64,000 nt of DNA from Streptomyces sp. RPT161. Lineage in GTDB: Bacteria > Actinomycetota > Actinomycetes > Streptomycetales > Streptomycetaceae. The notes under the pieces were generated by a model. That model was not told where the DNA came from and did not search any database. It saw only the letters and a program-made list of their open reading frames with translations. Below are positions 38,176 through 46,339 of this stretch, piece by piece. How positions within the stretch are numbered: the first letter of the stretch is position 1; each line of letters starts with the position of its first letter. A program made the position numbers and the translations under genes. Location of the stretch: assembly GCF_027533845.1 (NCBI RefSeq), contig NZ_JAPZVN010000015.1:1-64000 (forward strand). The letters run 5' to 3'.

Positions 38176-38195
38176 CGGCCGCCTTGGGTACGCGA

Positions 38196-39131
38196 CTACT
38201 GGGCGCGCAGTGCCCGAACGTCGATCTGCTCTGTCTCGTCGTGCGCGGTCAGGTCGATGACCGCGGGGTCGTCGTCGTGGTCCTGGCCCGCCCTGTGCTC
38301 GGCGTAGGCCTCGTCACCGATCACATCGGCGAGGTCGGGGGCGGCGGAGGTCTTGTGCACACCGAAGAAGTCGAAGCCGCCCTGCGGGCGCTTGGCCGCC
38401 GTGCCCCGGGCCTGTGCGTAGGGCAGTACGGCGGCCGAGGCCGGGACGAGGCGCGGCTGCTCGGGGAGCGGCGCGTGGTCCTCGGCGGTGGTGGCCCGCG
38501 GCGGCACGGCCGGGGCCCGGTCCTCCGCCTCGGCGGCTTCGGCGGCGCGCTGCCTGGCGGCGTTGCGCTCGAAGTTGCGCAGCGCGTTGGCGGCCTTCAG
38601 ATACGCGGCCGGGGACACCGAGCTGCCGCCGGACGGCGTCGCGGAGGCGATGGCGCCGCGCGGTACGGCGGCCTCGATCGCCAGCCTGCGGCGGCTCTCC
38701 AGGGCGCGGGCCCGCTCGCTCTCCGCGGTGGCGTACCGGCGCAGCAGGTCGGCGTGCTCTCCGCGCAGTCGGGACAGCTCGCCGCGCTTGGCGCGCAGCG
38801 CGCTCTCCAGCCGGCGGCGGATCTCGCGGGACTCCTCCACATCGGTTTCCAGCTCGGCTATGCGCTCGTCGGTGCGCCACTCGTCGCGCACCCGGGCGGC
38901 GGTCAGCTCGGCGACCCGCTTGCCCGCGGCGCGGTCCCAGCTGCGCAGCAGCACCGCGCCGGCGCACGCGGCGGCGGCCGCCGCGGTGACGAGCGCACGC
39001 AGGACGACCGCATGTTCACCACTGGGACTGAACCAGGCACCCACGGCCAGGGCCGTGGCCGACCCGGCGACCGTCAACGAGGGAAGGAGCCTGTGCAGCG
39101 GCGGTGAATGGCGGTGTCGTCCACGTGGCAT
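38196..39131 (-). CDS. Membrane protein with cytoplasmic coiled coil
   Basis: A 311-residue protein of unknown function. Two transmembrane segments lie at about residues 17-65 (SLTVAGSATALAVGAWF and ALVTAAAAAACAGAVLL). A long Arg/Glu-rich coiled coil follows (RIAELETDVEESREIRRRLESALRAKRGELSRL and beyond, seen as heptads to about residue 160), then an Ala/Pro/Glu-rich tail with QGGFDFFGVHK. The ATG at 39131 is chosen because it begins the basic PRGRHRH stretch before the first membrane helix; the frame is open upstream. A role in cell shape or wall growth is possible but unproved. Confidence 0.75.
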   Translation of the reverse strand: MPRGRHRHSPPLHRLLPSLTVAGSATALAVGAWFSPSGEHAVVLRALVTAAAAAACAGAVLLRSWDRAAGKRVAELTAARVRDEWRTDERIAELETDVEESREIRRRLESALRAKRGELSRLRGEHADLLRRYATAESERARALESRRRLAIEAAVPRGAIASATPSGGSSVSPAAYLKAANALRNFERNAARQRAAEAAEAEDRAPAVPPRATTAEDHAPLPEQPRLVPASAAVLPYAQARGTAAKRPQGGFDFFGVHKTSAAPDLADVIGDEAYAEHRAGQDHDDDPAVIDLTAHDETEQIDVRALRAQ

Positions 39132-39221
39132 GGCTTGAAACCTAGCGTGCGAAAGAGGCCAGTGGGAGGGGACTGTCCGATTCGTCCCTTCCTGTTCTGT
39201 CACATATCGGATTGATCTTGC

Positions 39222-40205
39222 TCAACTCTTGATCAATCCCTTCGATTTGAGGTAATCCGTGGCGACATCCGACGGCTTCTTCCGCTCCGCGTCCACCTGC
39301 TTGTCGAGCGCGGTGAGATCGGCGGTGGTGAGCACCTTCGTGAGCCTGTCCAACGCGTCGGCGATCTGCGGCGATCCCGCGTGCTTGGCGTTCACCACCG
39401 GCAGCACGTTGTCGGCGTTCTGGACCTTCTTGTCGTCCTGGAGCAGGACCAGGCCGAACTGGTCCAGGGTCGCGTCGGTGGTGGTGGTCAGCACCAACTG
39501 GTCGGCGCCGTCCTTGACCGCCTGCTTGGACTGCGGAGTGCCCACGCCCTTGGGGTCGATGCCGGTCACATCGATGCCGTAGGTCTGCTTCAGTACCGGC
39601 TCGCAGTACGGCCGGTCCGGGCACTCGTCCCCGGCGGCCAGCTTCACCGGCAGCTTGGACCTGCCCAGATCGCTGAGCGTCTTCAGATGGTGCTGTTCCG
39701 CGAACGCCTTGGCCACCGCGAACGCGTTCTGGTCCACCGCGTCGCCGGCGGCGAGCACCTTCAGCCCGCGCGGTCCGGCGAGCTTGGTCAGCGCGGCTAC
39801 GGTCGCGGTCACGTCGGAGGAGGCGACCGGCTTGGCCTTCGAACCGTTCACCTTGGCGTTGAGGAACTCCGCCAGCGTCGCCGCGTACTCCGGGACCACA
39901 TCGATCTGCCCCTTCTCCAGGGCGGGTTCGTACAGCTCGCGGTTGTTCAGCGTCTGGACCGACGTGGAGTACCCCGCGTCGCCGAGCACCTTCGCGTACA
40001 ACTGCGCCAGGACCGCGCTCTCGGTGAACCCGGCGGAGCCGATCACCAGCGAGCCCTTGCCGCCGGACCCGGACGACGGGCTGCCGCCGTTCTGCTCCAG
40101 GCTCTTGCCACCGCAGGCGGACACTCCCGCGGCCAGTACCACCACGGCCGAGGCCGCGCCGACGGCGCGTATGCCGCGCAGACCCTTGCTCATTCGGTTA
40201 CCCAT
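39222..40205 (-). CDS. Osmoprotectant (glycine betaine/choline-type) ABC substrate-binding lipoprotein
   Basis: Binds the osmolyte outside the cell for the importer encoded next door. It has 327 residues. The signal peptide ends in a lipobox VSAC, with the lipidated cysteine near residue 31. The OpuAC/ProX-type domain follows (GSAGFTESAVLAQLYAKVLGDAGY; YEPALEKGQIDVVPEYAATLAEFL). It overlaps the permease gene by 16 bases at its 5' end. ATG 40205 is used; an ATG at 40193 would also fit. Confidence 0.9.
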   Translation of the reverse strand: MGNRMSKGLRGIRAVGAASAVVVLAAGVSACGGKSLEQNGGSPSSGSGGKGSLVIGSAGFTESAVLAQLYAKVLGDAGYSTSVQTLNNRELYEPALEKGQIDVVPEYAATLAEFLNAKVNGSKAKPVASSDVTATVAALTKLAGPRGLKVLAAGDAVDQNAFAVAKAFAEQHHLKTLSDLGRSKLPVKLAAGDECPDRPYCEPVLKQTYGIDVTGIDPKGVGTPQSKQAVKDGADQLVLTTTTDATLDQFGLVLLQDDKKVQNADNVLPVVNAKHAGSPQIADALDRLTKVLTTADLTALDKQVDAERKKPSDVATDYLKSKGLIKS

Positions 40206-40918
40206 CTCTTAGGCGTTCCACGGGAGTTGACGGATCGGCGACCGACGCGGCGCCGGTGCCGCAGCGGGTCGGCGATCCGGGACGCGACCGCGAACGCGCC
40301 CTCGACCAGCAGCGCGAGCAGCGCCACCAGCAGCGCGCCCGCCACCACCTGCGCGGTGTCATAGCGGTTGAACCCGGCCGTGATCAGCCGGCCCAGGCCG
40401 CCGCCGCCCGGCAGCGCGGCGAGCGTGGCGGTCGCCACCACCTGCACCGCGGCGGTGCGCACCCCGGTCATGATCAGCGGAAAGGCCAGCGGGAGCTCCA
40501 CCCGTACCAGCAGCTGCCCGCCGGTCATCCCCATGCCGCGGGCCGACTCCACCACGTCCCGGTCGACCTCGCGCATACCGACGTACGCGTTGGTCAGCAC
40601 CGGCGGAACCGCGAACAGCACCAGCGCGATGATCGTCGGCCACTGCCCGTACCGCCCCAGCGGGCTGAGCACCAGCAGCACCAGCACCGCGAACGTCGGC
40701 ACCGCGCGCCCGGCGTTGGAGATGTTGACGGCCAGCGCACCGCCCCGACCGAGATGGCCCAGCAGCAGCCCGACCGGCAGCGCGATGGCACAACTGATCA
40801 CCAGACACACCGCCGTGAGGTACAGGTGCTCCCCCAGCCGGTGCCAGACTCCGTCCGTTCCGGCCCAGTTGGCGCCGGTGGTCAGCCAGGCCCACGCTCC
40901 GGTGACCGCGCCCATCAC
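40190..40918 (-). CDS. Osmoprotectant ABC transporter permease (second)
   Basis: A 242-residue inner-membrane permease with about five to six hydrophobic segments. The EAA-type loop that contacts the ATPase reads ESARGMGMTGGQLLVRVELPLAFPLIMTGVRTA. It overlaps the first permease by 4 bases and the binding-protein gene by 16, so all three should be made from one mRNA. It pairs with the other permease as a heterodimer, as in OpuB/OpuC systems. Confidence 0.9.
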   Translation of the reverse strand: MMGAVTGAWAWLTTGANWAGTDGVWHRLGEHLYLTAVCLVISCAIALPVGLLLGHLGRGGALAVNISNAGRAVPTFAVLVLLVLSPLGRYGQWPTIIALVLFAVPPVLTNAYVGMREVDRDVVESARGMGMTGGQLLVRVELPLAFPLIMTGVRTAAVQVVATATLAALPGGGGLGRLITAGFNRYDTAQVVAGALLVALLALLVEGAFAVASRIADPLRHRRRVGRRSVNSRGTPKRWVTE

Positions 40919-41646
40919 ACCGCCGCCTTCCCGGCTCGCATCCGTATTCGGCGTCCGGCACGCGCGGGCCTTCGTCCCCGCGTCCAGGGCGTGAGCAGCC
41001 GCTGCGCGCCGAGCAGCAGCAGATCGGCGGCGATCGCCAGCACCACGCAGATCGCCGAGGCGGTGAGCACCTGGGCCTTGAACAGGCTGTTCATGCCCTC
41101 GTAGATGAGGTTGCCCAGCCCGCCGTAGCCGACGATGGCGCCGACCGTGGTGAGCGAGACCGCGGAGACCGTGGCGATGCGCAGCCCCGCCATCACCGCG
41201 GGCAGCGCCAACGGCAGCTCGACGCCGAACAGCAGCCGCAGCGGCCCGTACCCCATCCCGCGGGCCGCCTCCCGGGCGTCCTCGGGCACCGACTCAAGCC
41301 CCGCCAGTATGTTGCGCACCAGGATCGTCAGCGAGTACAGCACCAGACCGGTGACCACCACCGCGGCCGAGATTCCGAAGACCGGCAGCAGCAGTGAGTA
41401 CATCGCCAGCGACGGCACCGTGTAGAGCACCGTGGTGAAGCCCAGCACCGGCCCGGCGGCCGGGCGCCAGCGCCGGGCCACCAGCGCCAGCGGAAAGGCC
41501 AGCAGCAGCCCGATCGCCACCGAGACGCCGGTGATCCACACGTGTTGCAGCGTGGCGTCGGTCAACTCCTGGGCCCGGGAGCGCACATACTCCCCGCAGA
41601 TCCAGTCGTTCGCCGCCAAGCAGTCCGCACCGGCCATCTCGCTCAC
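40915..41646 (-). CDS. Osmoprotectant ABC transporter permease (first)
   Basis: A 243-residue permease of the same family. The EAA-type loop is EDAREAARGMGYGPLRLLFGVELPLALPAVMAGLRIA. The N-terminus ADCLAANDWICGEYVRSRAQEL precedes the first membrane segment near residue 33. It is the first gene of the minus-strand part of the transporter; the matching ATPase gene is divergent, 243 bases away. Confidence 0.9.
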   Translation of the reverse strand: MSEMAGADCLAANDWICGEYVRSRAQELTDATLQHVWITGVSVAIGLLLAFPLALVARRWRPAAGPVLGFTTVLYTVPSLAMYSLLLPVFGISAAVVVTGLVLYSLTILVRNILAGLESVPEDAREAARGMGYGPLRLLFGVELPLALPAVMAGLRIATVSAVSLTTVGAIVGYGGLGNLIYEGMNSLFKAQVLTASAICVVLAIAADLLLLGAQRLLTPWTRGRRPARAGRRIRMRAGKAAV

Positions 41647-41889
41647 CTCCCCCGTCTATCCCGCAACGCGGGCCCAATGCCTGGTTCGAGCGCTGATTTC
41701 GCCCGACACCCCGTTCCACACCCACCCGCGTTCGATGTCTGACGACCCTAACCCGAGGCACCGACAATCGCCCGGGGCCGTCACACGGCGGCAACGCCGC
41801 CTTCACAACTCGCGTGCAGTGTCGGCGGGGCGGGGTACGGTCGAAAGCACCGGCCATCGCGGCACCACGAGCCGACCCAATGAGGACGC
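41647..41889. other. Divergent promoter region of the osmoprotectant transporter
   Basis: Separates the ATPase gene (plus) from the permease gene (minus). A GTACGGTCG stretch at about 41838-41846 could be the -10 region of the ATPase gene. I see no convincing inverted repeat for a shared regulator. Confidence 0.4.
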
Positions 41890-43041
41890 ATGATCCGATT
41901 CGAGCACGTCACCAAGGGCTACCCGGACGGCACCGTCGCCGTGGACGACCTGTCCTTCGAGGTCGCCGAGGGCGAACTGGTCACGCTCGTCGGTCCGTCC
42001 GGCTGCGGCAAGACCACCACCATGAAGATGGTCAACCGGCTCATCGAGCCCACCAGCGGCCGGATCCTCCTCGACGGCGAGGACATATCCACCCTCGATC
42101 CGGTGGTGCTGCGCCGCCGGATCGGCTACGTCATCCAGCAGGTCGGCCTGTTCCCGCACAAGACCGTGCTGGAGAACACCGCGACCGTTCCGCATCTGCT
42201 CGGCTGGTCGCGCCGCAAGGCCCGCGAGCGCGCCGCCGAACTGCTCGACCTGGTCGGCCTCGACCCGGCCACGCACGGCGCGCGCTATCCCGACCAGCTC
42301 TCCGGCGGCCAGCGGCAACGGGTCGGCGTGGCCCGCGCGTTGGCCGCCGATCCGCCGGTGCTGCTGATGGACGAGCCGTTCGGCGCGGTCGACCCGGTGG
42401 TCCGCGAGCACCTGCAGTCCGAGTTCCTCCGGCTGCAACAGCAGGTGCGAAAGACGATCCTGTTCGTCACCCATGACATCGAGGAGGCGGTACGGCTCGG
42501 CGACCGGATCGCGGTCTACGGCAGCGGGCGGATCGAGCAGTTCGACACCCCCGCGACCGTGCTGGGCGCCCCGGCCACCCCGTACGTGGCCGACTTCGTC
42601 GGCTCCGACCGGGGGCTCAAGCGGCTCTCGGTCACTCCCATCGAGTCGGATGACCTCGAACAGCCGCCCGTGGTACGGCTGGACGACTCGGCCCCGCAGG
42701 CCGCCCGACGGCTCGCGGACGAGGGCGCCCGGTGGGCGGTGGTGCTCGACGGGGGCGGCGCGCTGCACGGCTGGGTCGCCGCCGACACGCTCGGCGAGGG
42801 AGCGGTGCGCGATCACGCGCGGCGCATGGAGGCGTGGCTTCCGGTGGGAGCCAGCCTGAAGCAGGCGTTCAGCGCGATGCTCCAGCATGACGCGGGATGG
42901 ATCGCCGTCCTCGACGGCGACCGCTTCCTCGGCGTGCTCACGCCCGGGCGGTTGCACGTGGCGCTGCGGCGCTCGGTGGGGGCGGGCTTGCGGGACGTGG
43001 CCCGGGCCCAGGTGGAGTTGGAGACGGTGCCGGGGGCGTGA
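41890..43041 (+). CDS. Osmoprotectant ABC transporter ATP-binding protein
   Basis: ATPase of the betaine/choline-type importer, 383 residues. The Walker A is GPSGCGKTT, the signature is LSGGQRQR and the Walker B is VLLMDEPFGAVDP. The segment after residue 250 (RLADEGARWAVVLDGGGALHGWV; LQHDAGWIAVLDGDRFLGVLTPGRL) is a pair of CBS domains that in OpuA-type proteins sense ionic strength or nucleotides. A GAGGA site is 4 bases before the ATG. The gene is divergent from the permease and binding-protein operon. Confidence 0.92.
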   Translation: MIRFEHVTKGYPDGTVAVDDLSFEVAEGELVTLVGPSGCGKTTTMKMVNRLIEPTSGRILLDGEDISTLDPVVLRRRIGYVIQQVGLFPHKTVLENTATVPHLLGWSRRKARERAAELLDLVGLDPATHGARYPDQLSGGQRQRVGVARALAADPPVLLMDEPFGAVDPVVREHLQSEFLRLQQQVRKTILFVTHDIEEAVRLGDRIAVYGSGRIEQFDTPATVLGAPATPYVADFVGSDRGLKRLSVTPIESDDLEQPPVVRLDDSAPQAARRLADEGARWAVVLDGGGALHGWVAADTLGEGAVRDHARRMEAWLPVGASLKQAFSAMLQHDAGWIAVLDGDRFLGVLTPGRLHVALRRSVGAGLRDVARAQVELETVPGA

Positions 43042-43166
43042 GGAGGCTTCTCCCTCCTGCATGCCCGTCGGCGGATCGGTGGGGGCGTCTGACACCGCCG
43101 GTCAGCGCCGTCGTGGTCGCTCGCCGTTGCGGAGGGACCTACCCGGCGCTCCGCCCCCTCGTTCCG

Positions 43167-43631
43167 TCAGCTGTCGTCTTCCGGGAGGCGGCAGATGCGT
43201 TCCAGCCACATCGCGGCCGCGCAGACCGCGATGCCGGTCAGCACGGACAGGCCCGCGTACACGGCCTGGTCGTGACGGGCCGGGGTGTCGATCGGCGAGG
43301 TCAGCAGGAGGATCCCGACGCCGCCGTAGAGTCCGGCCACCAGGGCGGCGACCAAGGCGCTCGCATGGCCGAAGACCACCGCGCGGGCCGCCACCAGCGG
43401 GTCCACGCCCTTGGCCCCCGGGCGCCGCTCACGCTGGGCGCGCAGCCTGGCGCGCAGCGACAGCGCCGCGGCGGCCAGCACCACGGCGATCAGCCCGAGC
43501 ACGATGGGCGCCGCGGCCGGCACACCGGGCAGCGTGCCCAGCGAGTCCCACATCCGGGCACCGGCCCACCCCAGCACTACGGCCACCAGGAACAGCCCGC
43601 CCAGCACCCGGAACCGAAGCTGCTTCAACAA
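43167..43631 (-). CDS. DUF3180 membrane protein
   Basis: A 154-residue protein with four hydrophobic segments (FRVLGGLFLVAVVLGW; PIVLGLIAVVLAAAALSL; ASALVAALVAGLYGGVGILLL; GLSVLTGIAVCAAAMWL). The family, DUF3180, is common beside folK in actinobacteria; its function is unknown. The start is TTG: TTG 43631 and TTG 43628 are adjacent, and the second has better spacing from GAGGAG. It lies 43 bases downstream of folK on the same strand. Confidence 0.82.
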   Translation of the reverse strand: MLKQLRFRVLGGLFLVAVVLGWAGARMWDSLGTLPGVPAAAPIVLGLIAVVLAAAALSLRARLRAQRERRPGAKGVDPLVAARAVVFGHASALVAALVAGLYGGVGILLLTSPIDTPARHDQAVYAGLSVLTGIAVCAAAMWLERICRLPEDDS

Positions 43632-43674
43632 GGTCTCCTCATCACGACGTCGCCCCCAACCCGAAGGGCAACGT

Positions 43675-44265
43675 CTACTCCGGCAGGCGCAGTTCCACGT
43701 CCGAGCGCGGTGTCACGCCCTCCCGGCCGACGTGCGCCAGCAGTTCCTCGACCGGTCCACGGCCCGGCAGTTCGGCCGCCGGGTCCACGTCGTGCCACGG
43801 TACGAGAACGAACGCCCTCTCGTGTGCGCGCGGGTGCGGAAGGGTGAGCAGCGGGTCGGTGGAGACCACGTCCTGATAGGAGACGATGTCCACATCGATG
43901 GTGCGCGGGCCCCAGCGCTCGTCCCGTACCCGGACGAACGCCTCCTCGATGGCGTGGGCGCGCTCCAGCAGCGAGCCCGGCGGGAGGGTGGTCTTCACCA
44001 GCACCACGGCGTTGAGGTAGTTGGGCTGGCTGCCCGGCTCAACGCCCCACGGCTCGGTCTCGTAGACCGGGGAGACCGCTTTGACCCGCATGCCGGGCGT
44101 GTCGGCGAGGGCGTCGATCGCGCCCTGGAGCGTCTCCAGCCGGTTGCCAAGATTGCTCCCCAGCGAGACCACCGCCCATTTGGGGTTGTGCAAGGTCGTG
44201 TCGGCGGCATCGACGCGCTCCTCCACGGAGGCGGGTACCGGCTGGACGGTGGGGTCGGAACTCAC
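43675..44265 (-). CDS. folK: 2-amino-4-hydroxy-6-hydroxymethyldihydropteridine pyrophosphokinase
   Basis: Transfers pyrophosphate from ATP to hydroxymethyl-dihydropterin before FolP acts. It has 196 residues with an N-terminal extension of about 30. The family motifs are AVVSLGSNLGNRLETLQGAI, YLNAVVLVKT and the signature RWGPRTIDVDIV. The GTG start overlaps the folB stop as GTGA, so folB and folK are coupled. Confidence 0.94.
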   Translation of the reverse strand: MSSDPTVQPVPASVEERVDAADTTLHNPKWAVVSLGSNLGNRLETLQGAIDALADTPGMRVKAVSPVYETEPWGVEPGSQPNYLNAVVLVKTTLPPGSLLERAHAIEEAFVRVRDERWGPRTIDVDIVSYQDVVSTDPLLTLPHPRAHERAFVLVPWHDVDPAAELPGRGPVEELLAHVGREGVTPRSDVELRLPE

Positions 44266-44621
44266 GGGCGCCTCCTATGGATGGTGATGGTCACGTCGTC
44301 AAACGGAACGTCGATCGGGGCGTGCGGCTTGTGCACGGTCACCTCGACCTCCCGCACCGGCGGGTGGGTCAGACACTGGGTGGCGATGCGCTCGGCGAGC
44401 GTCTCGATGAGGTTGACCGGCTCTCCCTCGACGACCCGTACGACCTCCTCGGCCACCACGCCGTAGTGCACGGTCTTGGTCAGGTCGTCCTCGGCGGCGG
44501 CGGGCGCCGTGTCGAGCCCGAGCACCAGGTCCACCAGGAAGTCCTGGCCGTTCTCCCGCTCCTCGGGGAAGACCCCATGGTGCCCGCGGCCCTTCAAGCC
44601 GCGTAGCGCGACGCGATCCAC
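44262..44621 (-). CDS. folB: Dihydroneopterin aldolase
   Basis: Splits 7,8-dihydroneopterin to hydroxymethyl-dihydropterin and glycolaldehyde. It has 119 residues, usual for the family. Motifs are DRVALRGLKGRGHHGVFPEER, QDFLVDLVLGLDT and the conserved lysine in VTVHKPHAPI. The GTG at 44621 is chosen to fit the family start; the open frame upstream has no homology. AGGAG lies 9 bases before it. Confidence 0.93.
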   Translation of the reverse strand: MDRVALRGLKGRGHHGVFPEERENGQDFLVDLVLGLDTAPAAAEDDLTKTVHYGVVAEEVVRVVEGEPVNLIETLAERIATQCLTHPPVREVEVTVHKPHAPIDVPFDDVTITIHRRRP

Positions 44622-44942
44622 GAGACACCACTCCTGCTGGTCGTCGGACAACGGTCGTAGGTCCCGCCGATCATGTACGGGCCCGCCCGGTTCGAGGCTC
44701 CACGTCGGAACCACGAGTCGAAGCTACATATCGAATCTACCTGCGAGCACCGACAACCCTTGCTAACGGGGTGCCGCGCGACGCCTCGGCAGCGGCGCCG
44801 ACCGCCAGGCGACGCCCGCATTGCAGGCGCCCATACCCGACACTCGGGCGGCCACTCCTACCTTGGGAAGTTCTTGCCTCGAACGGGTGGCTGGCCGTGT
44901 TCCGGCTGACCGCTGGCCACCCCACGGCCACCACCCGTACCG
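44622..44942. other. 321-base intergenic region between folB and the SnoaL-like gene
   Basis: Contains a long hairpin next to the SnoaL-like gene and the promoter region of folB. No open frame with a believable start or codon pattern was found. Confidence 0.5.
44884..44937 (-). terminator. Terminator-like hairpin after the folP-SnoaL genes
   Basis: CGGGTGG (44884-44890) pairs with CCACCCG (44931-44937), and GGCCGTG (44893-44899) with CACGGCC (44923-44929). A 2x1 internal loop separates the two helices. It lies just past the SnoaL-like gene stop on the minus strand. Confidence 0.6.
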
Positions 44943-45428
44943 CTAGACGCCCGCGGCACCGTCCCCGTACTCGTCGTCCTCCTCGTCCTCGGTCTCCTCG
45001 GCCATCACCGGAGATCCGTGGTGCGACCACAGCTTCCAGCCACCCGAGGTGTGCCGGAACACGTTCGTGGCCACCACCAGGCCGCCGACCAGCTCGCCCG
45101 CGGAGCCGTCCGGCTGGGCGGGCCCGCCGCTGAGGATGTTCTCGCTACAGGTCACCAGCGCGGTGTCGCCCGCCACCGCGACCTCGACGTCGGTGAGGAA
45201 GAACTGCATGTAGTCGGTGTTCGCCATGATCAGCGCGTACGACCGCAGTACGTGCCCGCGCCCGCGCAGCACCGGCCACCCCGGGTGCACCACGGTCACC
45301 GAGTCCGCCAACGGGCCGTCGAGCAGGATCTCCTCCAGAGCCGCCAGGTCGCCGGACTCCACCGCGTCGTAGAAGTCCTGGTTGACGCGCTCGACCGCCT
45401 CCCGCTGGTCGTCTGATCCGATGGTCAC
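44943..45428 (-). CDS. SnoaL-like / NTF2-fold protein
   Basis: A 161-residue protein of the nuclear-transport-factor-2 fold. It begins with two helices (EAVERVNQDFYDAVESGDLAALEEIL) and strands ADSVTVVHPGWPVLRGRGHVLRSYALIM, typical of SnoaL-like domains, with an acidic C-terminal tail. Members act as small hydrolases, isomerases or binding proteins; no function is assigned. Its start overlaps the folP stop by 4 bases, so it is co-translated with folP. Confidence 0.85.
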   Translation of the reverse strand: MTIGSDDQREAVERVNQDFYDAVESGDLAALEEILLDGPLADSVTVVHPGWPVLRGRGHVLRSYALIMANTDYMQFFLTDVEVAVAGDTALVTCSENILSGGPAQPDGSAGELVGGLVVATNVFRHTSGGWKLWSHHGSPVMAEETEDEEDDEYGDGAAGV

Positions 45429-46279
45429 ACGGCACCCTCGATCGCCCGGGCAACCCGTACCGCGTCGGCGGTCGGCCGCACGTCGTGCACCCGCACCGCC
45501 CAGGCGCCCTCGCGGGCGGCGATGGCCGAGACGGCCGCGGTCGCCGCGTCCCGCTCGCGGGCGGGCGGCGGGTCGCCCCCGTCACCGGCGAGCACCCGGC
45601 CCAGGAACCGCTTGCGGGAAGCGGCCACCAGCAGCGGACGGCCCAGCTCGCGCAGCCGGTCCAGATGCGCCACCAGCGCCAGGTCGTGTTCGGCCTCCTT
45701 CGCGAAGCCGAGCCCCGGGTCGATCACAACGCGCTCCGGGTCGACGCCCGCCGCGACCACGGTGTCAAGGCGCTGCCGCAGTTCGTCCACCACCTCCGCG
45801 GTGACGTCCTGGTAGACCGCCCGGCTGATCATGTCGATGCTGGCGCCGCGCCAGTGCATCACCACGAACGGGATACGGGCGGCGGCGGCCATCGGCACCA
45901 TGGCCGGGTCGGCGAGGCCGCCGCTGACGTCGTTGACCAGACGCGCACCGGCCTCGACGGCGCGCTCGGCGACCGACGCCCGCATGGTGTCCACACTCAC
46001 CAGCGCCCCGGCGGCGGCCAGTTCCCGTACCACCGGGATCACCCGGCGGATCTCCTCCGCCTCCTCGACCCGCCGTGCCCCCGGCCGGGTGGACTCACCG
46101 CCCACGTCGACCAGGTCGGCGCCGGAGGCGATCAGGTCGAGGCCGTGCTTGACGGCGAGTTCGGGGTCGAACCACAAACCGCCGTCGGAGAACGAATCGG
46201 GCGTGACGTTGACCACGCCCATCACCGCGCACCGGTCCCATTCGGGCAGACCGGCCACCCGGCCTCGCACATTCACCAT
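45425..46279 (-). CDS. folP: Dihydropteroate synthase
   Basis: Condenses pterin pyrophosphate with p-aminobenzoate; the target of sulfonamides. It has 284 residues. The signatures are CAVMGVVNVTPDSFSDGG and LVDVGGESTRPGARRV, with VVIDPGLGFAKEAEHDL and the C-terminal VRVHDVRPTADAVRVARAI. It overlaps the SnoaL-like gene by 4 bases. A terminator separates it from lysX upstream. Confidence 0.95.
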   Translation of the reverse strand: MVNVRGRVAGLPEWDRCAVMGVVNVTPDSFSDGGLWFDPELAVKHGLDLIASGADLVDVGGESTRPGARRVEEAEEIRRVIPVVRELAAAGALVSVDTMRASVAERAVEAGARLVNDVSGGLADPAMVPMAAAARIPFVVMHWRGASIDMISRAVYQDVTAEVVDELRQRLDTVVAAGVDPERVVIDPGLGFAKEAEHDLALVAHLDRLRELGRPLLVAASRKRFLGRVLAGDGGDPPPARERDAATAAVSAIAAREGAWAVRVHDVRPTADAVRVARAIEGAV

Positions 46280-46292
46280 GCCCCAAAGCGTA

Positions 46293-46323
46293 GGGCCGGT
46301 CCCCCGTTTCGGGAGACCGGCCC
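46293..46323. terminator. Terminator downstream of lysX
   Basis: GGGCCGGTC (46293-46301) pairs with GACCGGCCC (46315-46323) and, after one mismatch, CCCG (46303-46306) with CGGG (46310-46313), with a TTT loop. It lies 17 bases beyond the lysX stop on the minus strand. Confidence 0.75.
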
Positions 46324-46339
46324 ACAGGAGCCCCGGGTG

